Shown: positions 17,609 to 26,178 of the stretch, one piece after another | How positions within the stretch are numbered: the stretch's first letter is position 1 | Layout of the letters: every line of letters begins with the position of its first letter | NCBI RefSeq assembly: GCF_001006305.1 | Contig: NZ_LBHJ01000003.1 | Span: 186,001-250,000, forward strand | Source of the DNA: Silvibacterium bohemicum | Lineage (GTDB): Bacteria; Acidobacteriota; Terriglobia; Terriglobales; Acidobacteriaceae | Length of the DNA stretch: 64,000 bases | Direction of reading: 5' to 3' | Made by a program: the position numbers and the translations under genes | Notes under the pieces: generated by a model | Told to the model about the DNA's origin: nothing | Databases searched by the model: none | The model's input: the letters and a program-made list of their open reading frames with translations, nothing else

Positions 17609-17932
17609 CTATTTCTTCTGTAACGTCCGGATGTAGGCAACGACGTCCTTGATTTGTGGGTCAGTGAGCTTACCTGCGTAGGCCGGCATCTTTCCTTTCC
17701 CGTTCTTTGTAGCGGCGATCAGATCCACATCCGACATCTTCACGATATCCGCGGAGCTGAGAGACGGCACCTGCATGGATTTTCCGGCAGGGGTATTTCC
17801 CGAACCATCCGCTGCGTGACACATCATGCACTTGCTCTTGTAGGTATCCGCACCCGAAGCCTGTGCGAATCCCGTTGTCGCCGTAAACGCCGCCACAATG
17901 GCGACAGCCGTCAGTATCAATCCATTTTTCAT
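17609..17932 (-). CDS. Small class I cytochrome c, periplasmic
   Basis: 107 residues with a cleavable signal (LILTAVAIVAAFTATTGFAQA), one heme site CMMCH, and the class I pattern: ADGSGNTPAGKSMQVPSL before the distal methionine loop GKGKMPAYAGKLTD, then the C-terminal helix IKDVVAYIRTL. The methionine in GKMPAY is the probable sixth ligand. It sits between the outer-membrane conduit genes and the NapC-like gene, so it likely shuttles electrons across the periplasm. A remnant of a second copy lies just upstream. Confidence 0.87.
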   Translation of the reverse strand: MKNGLILTAVAIVAAFTATTGFAQASGADTYKSKCMMCHAADGSGNTPAGKSMQVPSLSSADIVKMSDVDLIAATKNGKGKMPAYAGKLTDPQIKDVVAYIRTLQKK

Positions 17933-18026
17933 TGTCCGGTCTCCCTCTCAACTTCGATATGCCCATTCGCCGAGATCATCATGAATGCTCGTGGGCCATC
18001 TCATTGGTGCAACAAGCTGATGCTTC

Positions 18027-18065
18027 CTATCTCTTTTGCAGCGTAGGGATATAGGCAATTGCGCA
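18027..18065 (-). pseudogene. 3'-terminal scrap of a second cytochrome c gene
   Basis: Read on the minus strand, about 12 codons give AIAYIPTLQKR and a stop, nearly the same as the end of the intact cytochrome (VVAYIRTLQKK). Homology cannot be followed further upstream. It looks like what is left of a tandem duplicate. Confidence 0.4.
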
Positions 18066-18175
18066 CTTTGGTCTGCCTATCCCTGAGTTACCTTCATACG
18101 AACGCATTCCTGGCAATCGCCATCGATCTGATTGGGTTGTCAATTGCCGGCCTCCTTTTTCGCTTTGTTTCCAGA

Positions 18176-20773
18176 TCAAAACTCATAGTGCATTCCAAGG
18201 GTCACATTATTCGCGTGGAAGTTCCGGGGCGCGGTCTCACCGGCAGGCGAGATAGTTAAACCGGTCTGAAGACCGGCCAATGTAGGAGAGTTGCAGGGAA
18301 CAACAGGCGCCGGAGACGAAGGTGTGGGGTTGGAAGTGCTGCAGAAGGGTGCGCCGGAAGGACCACCCTCGCCGTAGCCATAGAAATTGTATTCTGCTCT
18401 CCAAATCCAACCCTTCCGAACCGTCCATGCAACTCGCACATAGGGAGACTGATACGTAGAGACCAGCGAGCCGTTGACATCCCGCGCGTCGTTGAAGAAC
18501 CGGCTACCGCTCACGGAGCTGATGCGATAGCCAATACTGGAGTGGATTCGGTTGATAGGGGAGATACTGAGAGCCACTGATCCGTACTGCGTAGGAGCAT
18601 CCATGAAGTCCCTGACCGGTCCGAACTCATAGTAGGTGGTCCCCCTTACCGTTGCGCCGGGGCACGCCGTACCACTGGCCGAAGCGGCGCCAGGCAGAGT
18701 GCTGGTGGCGGCGGCGTCATAGCAGATGTTGGTCGAGGCATAGACATCGCTATAGGCGTAATTGAAATCGAACCCATAGCGGTCATTCGGAACCAGCTGT
18801 CCACCTATGCTCACAACGCGGCTGTGATCGACGTGACCGATCGGCCCGGCGTAGGCGACATCGCCTGCTGCGACGGCGCTCTGGTTGTTGTTCGTGTTGT
18901 TATGCCGTTCCCGGTCGTTAAAGGCGCCAGTGAAAGTCATCCATGGCTTTGGCTTAAACATGGTATGCACTCTGTACTGCTGCGTTTGCCGTGCGTTGAC
19001 CGGGGTGAATGCGTTGTCGGCATAGAGCAGCTCGAGGCTGCCATTGACATCCCAACGGCTGCTGGGACGCAGGGCAACGTTGAAGATACCGCCGTTTTCA
19101 TGAATGGTGACTGTTCCGTTTGTATCTTCGCCCACAGCCAATGGCTCGCTATGAGGAATGCCCTGGCCGATGGTCTGCAAGCGGTAGCGGTAGGTGAGCG
19201 AGAGCGTGGCACCAGACCAGCCATCCCAGGTCGCCGTCAGGTCATTGGTCAGGAGCTTCTGGCCAAAGTAGTCAGGCAGCGGGGTACCGTTGGGGCTGCC
19301 CTCAACAGTGACAGTTCCAGGGGTCAGCGGACCTGAGTAGTTGATGGTTTCATTTGGATTCGCGGGAGTATTTGCAGTGATCCCTTTCGAGATGTTGGCC
19401 GTGCCGGGCTGCTGCACGTTGGAGTACTCAAACTGATCGGAGAAACTAACCTTCTCACTAGCATCCCAGTCGATGCCGTAGTCGACAGCGGTTACCTCCC
19501 GCCTGGCCGTCGCTTTGCCCGTAAAGGTCGTAGAGCGAATCGTCCCATCCAGGCCCTGGAAATTCTCGTAGTAATTGGGGAGGTTCATATTTGCGTTGGT
19601 GTAGCGAACATCCCCGTTCATAGCGACATTCTTAATGCTTGAGCTTTGGAACCGGAAAATCTCTGTGGGGTAGAGAATGCGCGTCGGCTGTGAGCGCAGG
19701 TAACTTGTCGCCACATTGCAAGCTGGATTGATGATTGGCCGCCCGCCTGGGGTTTGCGGCGCCGAGAGGATCGTGTAGGCCGTTGCGTTGGTGTATGCAC
19801 TGCCCATGCTGCCGGTATTGCAGGCGCTGATACCGTAAGGGGTCAGGCTGTCCCAGTTGCCAAGGGACACCGACGTTCCGTCCGCCTCCTGCGCCAGGAA
19901 GCTGCCCGGAGCCAGAGAAAAATAGGAGTCTTCCTTGATGTGGTCGACTACCTCTTCAAAGGTTAGCTTTGTGTTCCGGGCGGGCTTCCAGTCGATCGCT
20001 CCCACAAAATCGTCGGTGCTGTTGCGCTGATATTCCTCAAGAAGAGCGTCGTAGGCTCCGACAGATTCACCGGGACTCAGGCTCGGTCCTTCCATCACAT
20101 TCTGCGAATACCCCACACGATACGTCACTTTCGACAGCGGAAAGATCGTGAGGCTGGTGTCCGTCATACGACGTACTGTGTTGTACAGGAACGGCGATTG
20201 TTGAGCCTGCGGCCAAGCCAGCGAGCCCGTTGGCGCATTGGACGGCCCGATCGGAATTGACTGCCCCGAGGGGATGTTGGGGTTGCCCAGCAGGTTGTAA
20301 TCAAAGTACTGACGGTCGCGGCGGAACGTTCCTGAGAATTCATAGAGCTTCCCCTTGTAGAACTCCAGCGTGGAGAAGTTGTTCGGATCGCCGCCGAAGC
20401 CGGTGGTGAAGGCCTTGAGGGAATCGACAAGGGTCTGCTTTTTGCCCGGGAGCGCGTGCAACTCAAAGGTCTCGCCAAGCACGCGTGGCCCGGACTGCAT
20501 ATTGATCAGCGTGTCGTACATAGCCCCGCTGCCTGTGATGTTGGCCATGTGCCCACCCATCTCGACGGTCTCGTGGAGCGTATATCCATTCGGGACAACA
20601 GGCGCTGTACTCGGCGCCGGAACCGGAGCGACCGGCGTCGGAATCTGAGCGGCAGCTACGCCCGTGATCATTAGGAACATGGCGATTCCAGTGCCCTCGG
20701 CGATACGCCAGGCCACCGGTGGAGAGGGTCGTTGATTGGACAGCCAGGAAAACCAGCCTGTCTTCTTCATCAT
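18176..20773 (-). CDS. MtrB/PioB-like outer-membrane beta-barrel protein
   Basis: 865 residues. A long N-terminal leader with a hydrophobic core (GIAMFLMITGVAAAQ) and a proline-rich linker precede many alternating amphipathic strands with tyrosine-rich turns (VTYRVGYSQNVMEG, LSLTYRYRLQTIG, YGFDFNYAYSDVYAS, SSIGYRISSVSGSRFF). The chain ends in VTLGMHYEF, a final strand with C-terminal Phe that matches the outer-membrane assembly signal. Size, the MGGHMANITGSGAMYDTLINMQSGPRVL opening and the position 52 bp after a decaheme cytochrome gene fit the porin of porin-cytochrome conduits (MtrB, PioB). The N-terminal CXXC found in Shewanella MtrB is not seen. Role: insulating sheath for the decaheme protein. 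Confidence 0.75.
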   Translation of the reverse strand: MMKKTGWFSWLSNQRPSPPVAWRIAEGTGIAMFLMITGVAAAQIPTPVAPVPAPSTAPVVPNGYTLHETVEMGGHMANITGSGAMYDTLINMQSGPRVLGETFELHALPGKKQTLVDSLKAFTTGFGGDPNNFSTLEFYKGKLYEFSGTFRRDRQYFDYNLLGNPNIPSGQSIPIGPSNAPTGSLAWPQAQQSPFLYNTVRRMTDTSLTIFPLSKVTYRVGYSQNVMEGPSLSPGESVGAYDALLEEYQRNSTDDFVGAIDWKPARNTKLTFEEVVDHIKEDSYFSLAPGSFLAQEADGTSVSLGNWDSLTPYGISACNTGSMGSAYTNATAYTILSAPQTPGGRPIINPACNVATSYLRSQPTRILYPTEIFRFQSSSIKNVAMNGDVRYTNANMNLPNYYENFQGLDGTIRSTTFTGKATARREVTAVDYGIDWDASEKVSFSDQFEYSNVQQPGTANISKGITANTPANPNETINYSGPLTPGTVTVEGSPNGTPLPDYFGQKLLTNDLTATWDGWSGATLSLTYRYRLQTIGQGIPHSEPLAVGEDTNGTVTIHENGGIFNVALRPSSRWDVNGSLELLYADNAFTPVNARQTQQYRVHTMFKPKPWMTFTGAFNDRERHNNTNNNQSAVAAGDVAYAGPIGHVDHSRVVSIGGQLVPNDRYGFDFNYAYSDVYASTNICYDAAATSTLPGAASASGTACPGATVRGTTYYEFGPVRDFMDAPTQYGSVALSISPINRIHSSIGYRISSVSGSRFFNDARDVNGSLVSTYQSPYVRVAWTVRKGWIWRAEYNFYGYGEGGPSGAPFCSTSNPTPSSPAPVVPCNSPTLAGLQTGLTISPAGETAPRNFHANNVTLGMHYEF

Positions 20774-20825
20774 GAAGCCTCACTTGAAAAACTCCGCCAC
20801 ATTGAAACCTTTGGACCCGCTTCCG

Positions 20826-21752
20826 TTATTTGAGGAATGCCTGATTGAGATTGGACCCGTGGATCATGGTGTGGCAGCTTGTGCAGGGCGTCAGCTCCGA
20901 CGAACCAGCGTTCATGGTGTGAAACGTGCCGCCAGCGACCGGACTATGGCACTGGTTGCACAACGTGTTGATACTCGGCATGTTCAGTAGCCGGGCATTT
21001 TGAGAACCGTGCGGAGTATGGCATCCCAGGCATCCCACCGCCTTGACCGCAGCGTGCTCATAGACAAAAGGCCCGCGCGTTTCCACATGGCACTTGGTGC
21101 AAATCCTGTTCTGGTCGACCGTGGACTTCAGGTTGTTTCTCCCGAAGGTGCCATGCACGTCGTGGCAGTCACTGCACTTGACCGTGCCTTCGTCCACCGG
21201 GTGGTGGAAAGGCATAGCGAACGCGCCCTTCACGTCGGTGTGGCAGGTATAGCAGAGCGTCGGCTGCGAAACTTTGAGCAGGCTCGCTTCGTTCTCAACG
21301 CCGTGGATGCTATGGCAACTGAGGCAGCTCAGGCCGGCCTTCGCGTGAGGAGAGCGATTGAAATTGGGGTGCGCCCCCGCGTGACAGCCAAGGCAGGTGG
21401 CATCAATCTCCTTGGTAGACGCCGCCCCGAACCGGAAGATCTTCGTTACGTCCCCACCAGAGCTGACGTGCGCCAAGCCTGGTCCATGGCAGCTTTCGCA
21501 AGTGACTCCTTTGCCGTCGTGCATCAACGCGAGACGCGAATGAGGGTTCGTGGGAAAACTCTTGGCGACGTCTGCGTGGCAGGTCATGCAGGTATCGGAG
21601 CCAACGTAACTGGACGCTGGAGCACTGGTCGAGGTTGGGTTCTGAGCTGTGGTCCCTTGCTGCCCGCTACCGCTCGCAGCATTCACCCACCCTGTTTTCC
21701 AGAGTCCGGGCAGCAACGCAATCAGCGCCACGCAAAAGAGCACACGTTTCAT
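20826..21752 (-). CDS. Decaheme c-type cytochrome, MtrA/DmsE-like
   Basis: 308 residues with a signal peptide (VLFCVALIALLPGLWKTGWVNA). Ten CXXCH sites can be counted in order: CMTCH, CESCH, CLGCH, CLSCH, CYTCH, CSDCH, CTKCH, CLGCH, CNQCH, CTSCH. Spacings such as HSRLALMHDGKGVTCESCHGPGLAHV are typical of the DmsE/MtrA group, and the length is close to that of MtrA. It is first in the operon and followed by the MtrB-like porin, so it probably threads the barrel and carries electrons over the outer membrane. No separate outer-surface cytochrome (MtrC/OmcA type) is present, as in the Pio system. A CRP-type palindrome lies 117 bp upstream. Confidence 0.85.
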   Translation of the reverse strand: MKRVLFCVALIALLPGLWKTGWVNAASGSGQQGTTAQNPTSTSAPASSYVGSDTCMTCHADVAKSFPTNPHSRLALMHDGKGVTCESCHGPGLAHVSSGGDVTKIFRFGAASTKEIDATCLGCHAGAHPNFNRSPHAKAGLSCLSCHSIHGVENEASLLKVSQPTLCYTCHTDVKGAFAMPFHHPVDEGTVKCSDCHDVHGTFGRNNLKSTVDQNRICTKCHVETRGPFVYEHAAVKAVGCLGCHTPHGSQNARLLNMPSINTLCNQCHSPVAGGTFHTMNAGSSELTPCTSCHTMIHGSNLNQAFLK

Positions 21753-21868
21753 TCAGGTCCCCCGCGGAAACGGTCGGCACAGACTTTTATTTTGAAGATG
21801 TGCTACTTGCTCCTTGAGCACTCTTCTCCAGTTTGCAAGGAGCATAAGACGAGCCTCGTCAGTTTGGC

Positions 21869-21884
21869 TGTGATGGCTATCACA
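21869..21884. promoter_or_regulatory. CRP-type palindrome before the mtrAB-like operon
   Basis: TGTGATGGCTATCACA, a perfect TGTGA-N6-TCACA site 117 bp before the decaheme cytochrome start. It is one of a set of near-identical sites in this window. Confidence 0.7.
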
Positions 21885-21972
21885 GGTGTAGGCGATACGT
21901 TTCAACTTAGTAGGGAGCCTGGCGAAGTGACGAGCCTCAGCCGCCATATTCCATAGAGCCACGCTTGAACAG

Positions 21973-22175
21973 TCACTGCCTGGAAACATCTCCAAGGTGA
22001 CCAGCAATCGCGGCCTGCCCAAGGCTGAAGCCGCCGTCGCAGGGAACCTGAGACGGCGTGTAACCTCGAGACCGTCCGTTTCCAGGAGGCGATCGAGGCC
22101 AACCACGAAGTGCGTATTCAGAAGGCGTCTACCGCTGAGACAGAGATACTGGATGCCGGTACTCAGAGGAATCCT
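21973..22175 (-). pseudogene. Decayed copy of the hypF 3' end
   Basis: The minus strand matches the last ~70 codons of the intact hypF at 27554-29833 at roughly three bases in four. Identical runs include GTGACCAGCAATCGCGGCC (plus-strand reading) and TGGATGCCGGTACTCAGAG. Small deletions shift the frame, and the homology continues a few tens of bases past the hypF stop, so the copy arose at DNA level. A frame from 22106 begins with the HypF-like MVGLDRLLETDGLEV and then loses it. Non-functional. Confidence 0.8.
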
Positions 22176-22330
22176 ATGAGAGGTCCCGGCCCCTCGGTCG
22201 TGAGGTATGTGTCATAGCTGTCCATTCATGAGCCATAGAAATGGCTCCATCAAGATCGCGCATTGATGGGCGACCTCGGGCCCTTTCGAGTCACCGAATC
22301 GCGCTGAACTTCAACGGGGCAGAGGAGTAC

Positions 22331-22510
22331 TCATTTGCCTATCTTTTTCTCAGCCTCTCCGACCTTCTTTTGAACCTTTCCAAACGCGTGTTCAGCGTGG
22401 CCTTCGGCTTCGAGCTTCGAATTGCCGGTCAGTTTGCCTGTCGTCGCTTTGACAGCGCCCTTCACCTTATGTGCCGTGCCCTTTAATTCGTCTTTGGTCC
22501 CTGTGTTCAT
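22331..22510 (-). CDS. CsbD-family stress protein, 59 residues
   Basis: A short gene with a strong ribosome site (AAGGAG, 7 bases from the ATG). The product starts MNTGTKDELKGTAHKVKGAV and continues with alternating lysine, glycine and alanine (TTGKLTGNSKLEAEG, HAFGKVQKKVGEAEKKIGK), the usual composition and DELKGxxxxxKG pattern of CsbD proteins. These small, highly charged, probably disordered proteins are induced by general stress in many bacteria; the molecular role is not known. It stands alone between the hypF scar and the kaiC module. Confidence 0.85.
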   Translation of the reverse strand: MNTGTKDELKGTAHKVKGAVKATTGKLTGNSKLEAEGHAEHAFGKVQKKVGEAEKKIGK

Positions 22511-23286
22511 TTTGTTCTCCTTCTTCTGTGATCAACCGGTATGGGTCAGCATCTCTGTTGTGAGCTTGCGAGGCGCTGGCAGTCCACCCAAGAGCTTTTG
22601 GGCGAAGGCCCAATCAAGTAAAGGTAGAAACAGGTTCTCCATCCCGTCTGGCCAATATTGCTCAGGTTGGAGTTCGATTGCCTCAGCAACCGAATCTGTC
22701 GCCAGTGCTGCCAATCTTTCACGAATGCCCAGGAGTGATGCCCCCGAAGCAGCTTGCTTCCTCTGAAACGTGCAGGGAATCGGGTACGCAATGCGTCCGA
22801 CGACAATTCTGAGAGATGCTCAGAAACTCCACAGAGCGAGAATGCGCCCGAGGCTCTCATTGAGCCGCGACATTTACCCATCGTTCCTCATTCTGGGGAA
22901 GTAGCCGGTATCTCAGGAGCCCGATAACCAAGAATGAACGCGAAATTGGAAGGCTTTCGCGGGCACCGTCCTGTTTCAGAATTGATGTGGCCGGAGAATT
23001 ATCGGTAGCTTCGGATCATCGCCCGGACTGCCCGCAAATAGACGACCGTTCGGCATTGTGTTCCGGTAGTAGATTGCGCAGAACAAAGTTCAGTCGAGAC
23101 TTATGAACTAGGATGTGGCCGTTCTAGTCGATCAAGCTGAGCTTGCGAAATCGAGCTGGTCGATCAGCTCCTTAAGGGTAGAATCGAACTGTTCAATTGT
23201 GGTCATCTTTTAGGAAATGTTTTCAATATCGTTCGATTGTAGTAATGCCAAAATGGGGTCTGTGAAGCGCGTTAGGGATCTCATCG
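22511..23286. other. Long intergenic stretch with possible decayed coding DNA
   Basis: The minus-strand frame about 22532-22808 reads like protein (IVVGRIAYPIPCTF, then LEQPEQYW-type text and LLDWAFAQKLLGGLPAP) but has a stop instead of a start at its head and no ribosome site, so it could be the tail of a lost gene that I cannot name. From 22880 to 23286 I see nothing convincing. Confidence 0.3.
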
Positions 23287-23355
23287 ATGAGGCAACCGGC
23301 AAGAAGTGTCATCGCGAAAGACGCCCACACTCAAGGCGTGGCGTACGAAGAAAGA

Positions 23356-24060
23356 ATGGAACCGATGCTCCCTCGACCAAAGAAAACACGTGATTTGGCG
23401 CTCAGCCTGGTTGCTTCAGAGGCCGATCCAAGTACGGCCTCCAGGCAAACACAGCCTGCAACTGTACGCGTCTATGAGAGACTGCGCCGACAGCTCAGCG
23501 CACCCGTGGGAGTTGATGGTTTTCAGGCGCTCGCTTCTCGTGCATTGGCTCTCGCCAAGTCTGAATCTCCCCAGCTCAGCGCGGTGCAGCTGACCGCAAA
23601 TGGAGACTTGCGCGGTCTCGACGAGGTTGAATCCCAAACAGACTCGGATGAGGCAGGCGAGGCCGGAATCGTTCTGATTGCGCAGTTACTCGGACTGTTT
23701 CTTACCTTCCTTGGCGAGGCGACAACGCTGCGTTTGATCGAAGATTTACGCCTTCAGGCCGACGTCAGGACGGAGCCGGACGCGACCACAGCGGGCACGA
23801 CAGGCTCTGCGCCTGATGGAACGGCAATGGCTGCGGCTTTCGAGGACCTTTTGGTAGAGATTGATCGGTTGAGGAGCGTGAGCGAACGCATTGAAAGCCT
23901 GGTGGATAAACATCCCGGCATGGAAGATGGACTCGTGAGTGTTGCGGGAAACATTCGCAATATTGCTACGGTTTTAGACGTTTTCACACTCATCCGAAGC
24001 AAGGCTGGCGACTCAGAGGAAGACGCTCCGAACCCACAAGCGAAAGGTTATGTGAATTGA
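23356..24060 (+). CDS. KaiC-module unknown protein A (paralogue of protein B)
   Basis: About 234 residues from the ATG at 23356 (an ATG at 23287 is also in frame). The core VRVYERLRRQL, then GFQALASRALALAKSESPQLSAVQLTANGDLRGL and GIVLIAQLLGLFLTFLGEATTLRLIEDL, is repeated in the next gene with about half the residues the same. The last segment is a hydrophobic helix that could touch the membrane. Unlike its partner, this protein has a C-terminal helical extension (AFEDLLVEIDRLRSVSERIESLVDKHPGMEDG). I do not recognise the family. Position just ahead of a kaiC-like gene and a histidine kinase suggests a regulatory or receptor part of that module. Confidence 0.6.
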   Translation: MEPMLPRPKKTRDLALSLVASEADPSTASRQTQPATVRVYERLRRQLSAPVGVDGFQALASRALALAKSESPQLSAVQLTANGDLRGLDEVESQTDSDEAGEAGIVLIAQLLGLFLTFLGEATTLRLIEDLRLQADVRTEPDATTAGTTGSAPDGTAMAAAFEDLLVEIDRLRSVSERIESLVDKHPGMEDGLVSVAGNIRNIATVLDVFTLIRSKAGDSEEDAPNPQAKGYVN

Positions 24061-24226
24061 ATTCCGCCGGCGCTCCACCCAGATCCGAAATGTTTGGATT
24101 TGGACCTTGATGTCGAACAACTTAACTGCGGATCGTTTACGAAAAGAGACTATCGTCGACCTGATCCTTCTGCGAAGCGTGTGGCAGATATCGGAATCTT
24201 CCGCTTGGAGCGATGCGGCGTTGAAC

Positions 24227-24667
24227 ATGACTACTCTGCCGGAAATGCGAGATTTGGCTCAACGGCTTCTTACTTACGAAGCCAATGCGGGCAACACCTC
24301 CGAGCCAGTGGAGTCTACAACCCTCCGCGTCTATGAAAAGCTGCGCCAGAGTCTTGGAGAATTGGCTGGAGCTGCCGGTTTTCAGTCGCTAGCCTCTCGT
24401 GCTTTGACGCTGGCGAGATCGGAAGTTCCCAGCCTTAGCGCGGTGCAGGTGGCGGCGGATGGAAATCTGCAGGGGATGAGTGCGATTGGGCTTCCGACAG
24501 ACATCGAGAAGGATCGGGTTCACGAGGGGGGAGTCATCCTCATTTCTCGCTTACTCGGGCTGCTTCTTATCTTTCTTGGCGAAGCATTAACGATGAACCT
24601 GGTACGAGATGTGTGGCCGGATGCAGCATCTGATGATGGCAATTCGCAGGACGGGAGAAAAGCGTGA
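24227..24667 (+). CDS. KaiC-module unknown protein B
   Basis: 146 residues if started at the ATG at 24227, which aligns with the start of protein A; ATG 24110 would add 39 residues not shared with A. Shared core: LRVYEKLRQSL, GFQSLASRALTLARSEVPSLSAVQVAADGNLQGM, then GGVILISRLLGLLLIFLGEALTMNLVRDVW. It lacks the coiled C-terminal tail of A and so may be the simpler partner of a heteromer. Its stop overlaps the GTG start of the KaiC-like gene (GTGA), so the two are translated together. No known motif. Confidence 0.6.
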   Translation: MTTLPEMRDLAQRLLTYEANAGNTSEPVESTTLRVYEKLRQSLGELAGAAGFQSLASRALTLARSEVPSLSAVQVAADGNLQGMSAIGLPTDIEKDRVHEGGVILISRLLGLLLIFLGEALTMNLVRDVWPDAASDDGNSQDGRKA

Positions 24668-26178
24668 GCGCTCAAGACAAAGTGAAGATAAATAAACTAC
24701 CGACTGGAGTTTCAGGGCTCGATGAAATAGTGGGCGGTGGTCTCCCGGAATTCTCGTTCAACATCATCGCGGGGGCCCCCGGCAGCGGGAAGACGACGCT
24801 GGCACACCAGTTCGTGTTTGCCAATGCCACCCCGGAGCGTCCTGCTCTCTACTTCACTGTACTCGGCGAATCCGCCATAAAAATGCTGCGATACCAGCAA
24901 CAGTACACGTTCTTCGATCCGGCCAAGCTGCCGGACTCCATCCGCTTTATCAATCTGAGCCAAGTTGTCCTGGAAAAGGACCTGGGCGCGGTTTTGGAGG
25001 AGATTACCAAGGAAGTTGAAAAGGCTAACCCTGCTGTCGTCGTCGTTGACTCCTTTCGCACCATGGTGCGGAAACCGGAAAGTGACATGGACCTGCAATC
25101 CTTCATTCAACGGTTGGCTCTGTTTCTGGCAAGTTGGCAGGCTACAACATTTCTGATCGGCGAATATGCAGAGGAGGAACTTCGTGATAATCCCATCTTT
25201 ACCGTCGCCGATGGGCTGTTCTGGTTACGCCAGACTGCGGAACGAAATTCCATTGTGCGGAAGTTGCAGATCATCAAGCTGCGTGGACAGGCTTCCGTGC
25301 CCGGGTTGCACACGTTCCGCATAACTGAAGCCGGTATCCAGGCTTTCTCGCGCACGTTTGGGTTGACCGCGCGCGCGAAAAATCCCGTCGGCCAGCGTCG
25401 CCTTTCCTTCGGTATTCCGGAGTTGGACAAGATGCTGGGTGGGGGCGTGCGCGAAGGCGACAGCGTCCTGGTAGCTGGGTCTTCGGGAACCGGGAAATCC
25501 GTCCTTGCAACCCAATTCATTGCTGAAGGCATACGGGAGGGGGAACCGGGAATCGTAGCTGTCTTCGAAGAACGTCCGCAAGCCTATGCGGAGCGGGCCG
25601 CCAGTTTAGGGCTGGATCTGGAGACACCGCAGAAAGACGGGAAACTCTCTATCCTCTATCTCCGCCCCTTGGATCTCTCGGTGGACGAAACCATGCAGTC
25701 GATTCTCGACGCTGTACAGAAGATTGGCGCCAAGCGGCTGGTGATCGATTCCCTGGCTGGCTTTGAGATGGCTCTGTCGCCCGGCTTCCGCGCCGACTTT
25801 CGCGAATCGCTCTACCGGATGATCTTCGCCCTGACGGGAATCGGGGTGACGATTCTAAGCACGGTTGAAGTGGATGAGTCATTCACCGAATTCCCGTTCA
25901 GTACCTACTCAATCTCGTTCCTTTGCGATGACATCATCCGGCTGCGGTACGTATCCATCGATGGCCAGCTTCGCAAGATCATGGTGGTTATCAAGATGCG
26001 CGGTGGCAATCATGCGAAGGATATTCGCGAATATGAAATCACATCCAAGGGTGTCGTCATCCTTGGTAAACGCCTCATAAACTATCAGGGTCTTATCACC
26101 GGGATTCCTGTGCATTCGGACCGATCCGCCCAAGAGGAAGATCCTTCCCATGATTCGGAAAGCAAGAACCAAACTTAG
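24664..26178 (+). CDS. KaiC-like double-domain RecA-family ATPase
   Basis: 504 residues with two RecA-like KaiC domains. Domain I: Walker A GAPGSGKTT (37-45), Walker B VVVVDS (Asp129). Domain II: Walker A GSSGTGKS (272-279), Walker B LVIDS (Asp362). The paired catalytic glutamates are present in domain II (FEE, Glu302-Glu303), but domain I has LGE (67-69), so only domain II keeps the normal arrangement. Aligned by eye with cyanobacterial KaiC, Ser418 falls at the Ser431 autophosphorylation site while the Thr432 position is Phe419. No kaiA or kaiB is near. GTG start, coupled to protein B; the 3' end overlaps the histidine kinase gene by 29 bp. Likely a signalling ATPase and not a clock. Confidence 0.85.
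   Translation: MSAQDKVKINKLPTGVSGLDEIVGGGLPEFSFNIIAGAPGSGKTTLAHQFVFANATPERPALYFTVLGESAIKMLRYQQQYTFFDPAKLPDSIRFINLSQVVLEKDLGAVLEEITKEVEKANPAVVVVDSFRTMVRKPESDMDLQSFIQRLALFLASWQATTFLIGEYAEEELRDNPIFTVADGLFWLRQTAERNSIVRKLQIIKLRGQASVPGLHTFRITEAGIQAFSRTFGLTARAKNPVGQRRLSFGIPELDKMLGGGVREGDSVLVAGSSGTGKSVLATQFIAEGIREGEPGIVAVFEERPQAYAERAASLGLDLETPQKDGKLSILYLRPLDLSVDETMQSILDAVQKIGAKRLVIDSLAGFEMALSPGFRADFRESLYRMIFALTGIGVTILSTVEVDESFTEFPFSTYSISFLCDDIIRLRYVSIDGQLRKIMVVIKMRGGNHAKDIREYEITSKGVVILGKRLINYQGLITGIPVHSDRSAQEEDPSHDSESKNQT

Noticed and set aside
22527-22545. CRP-type half site TGTGATCAACCGGTAT before csbD
   Set aside because: The right half does not match and the place is next to the ribosome site.
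23132-23206. 24-codon frame on the minus strand (MTTIEQFDSTLKELIDQL)
   Set aside because: Protein-like text but no ribosome site, and too short to support alone.
24664-26178. A true Kai clock
   Set aside because: No kaiA or kaiB in the window, one phosphosite is changed and the first ATPase domain lacks the catalytic pair. Only KaiC-like signalling is claimed.
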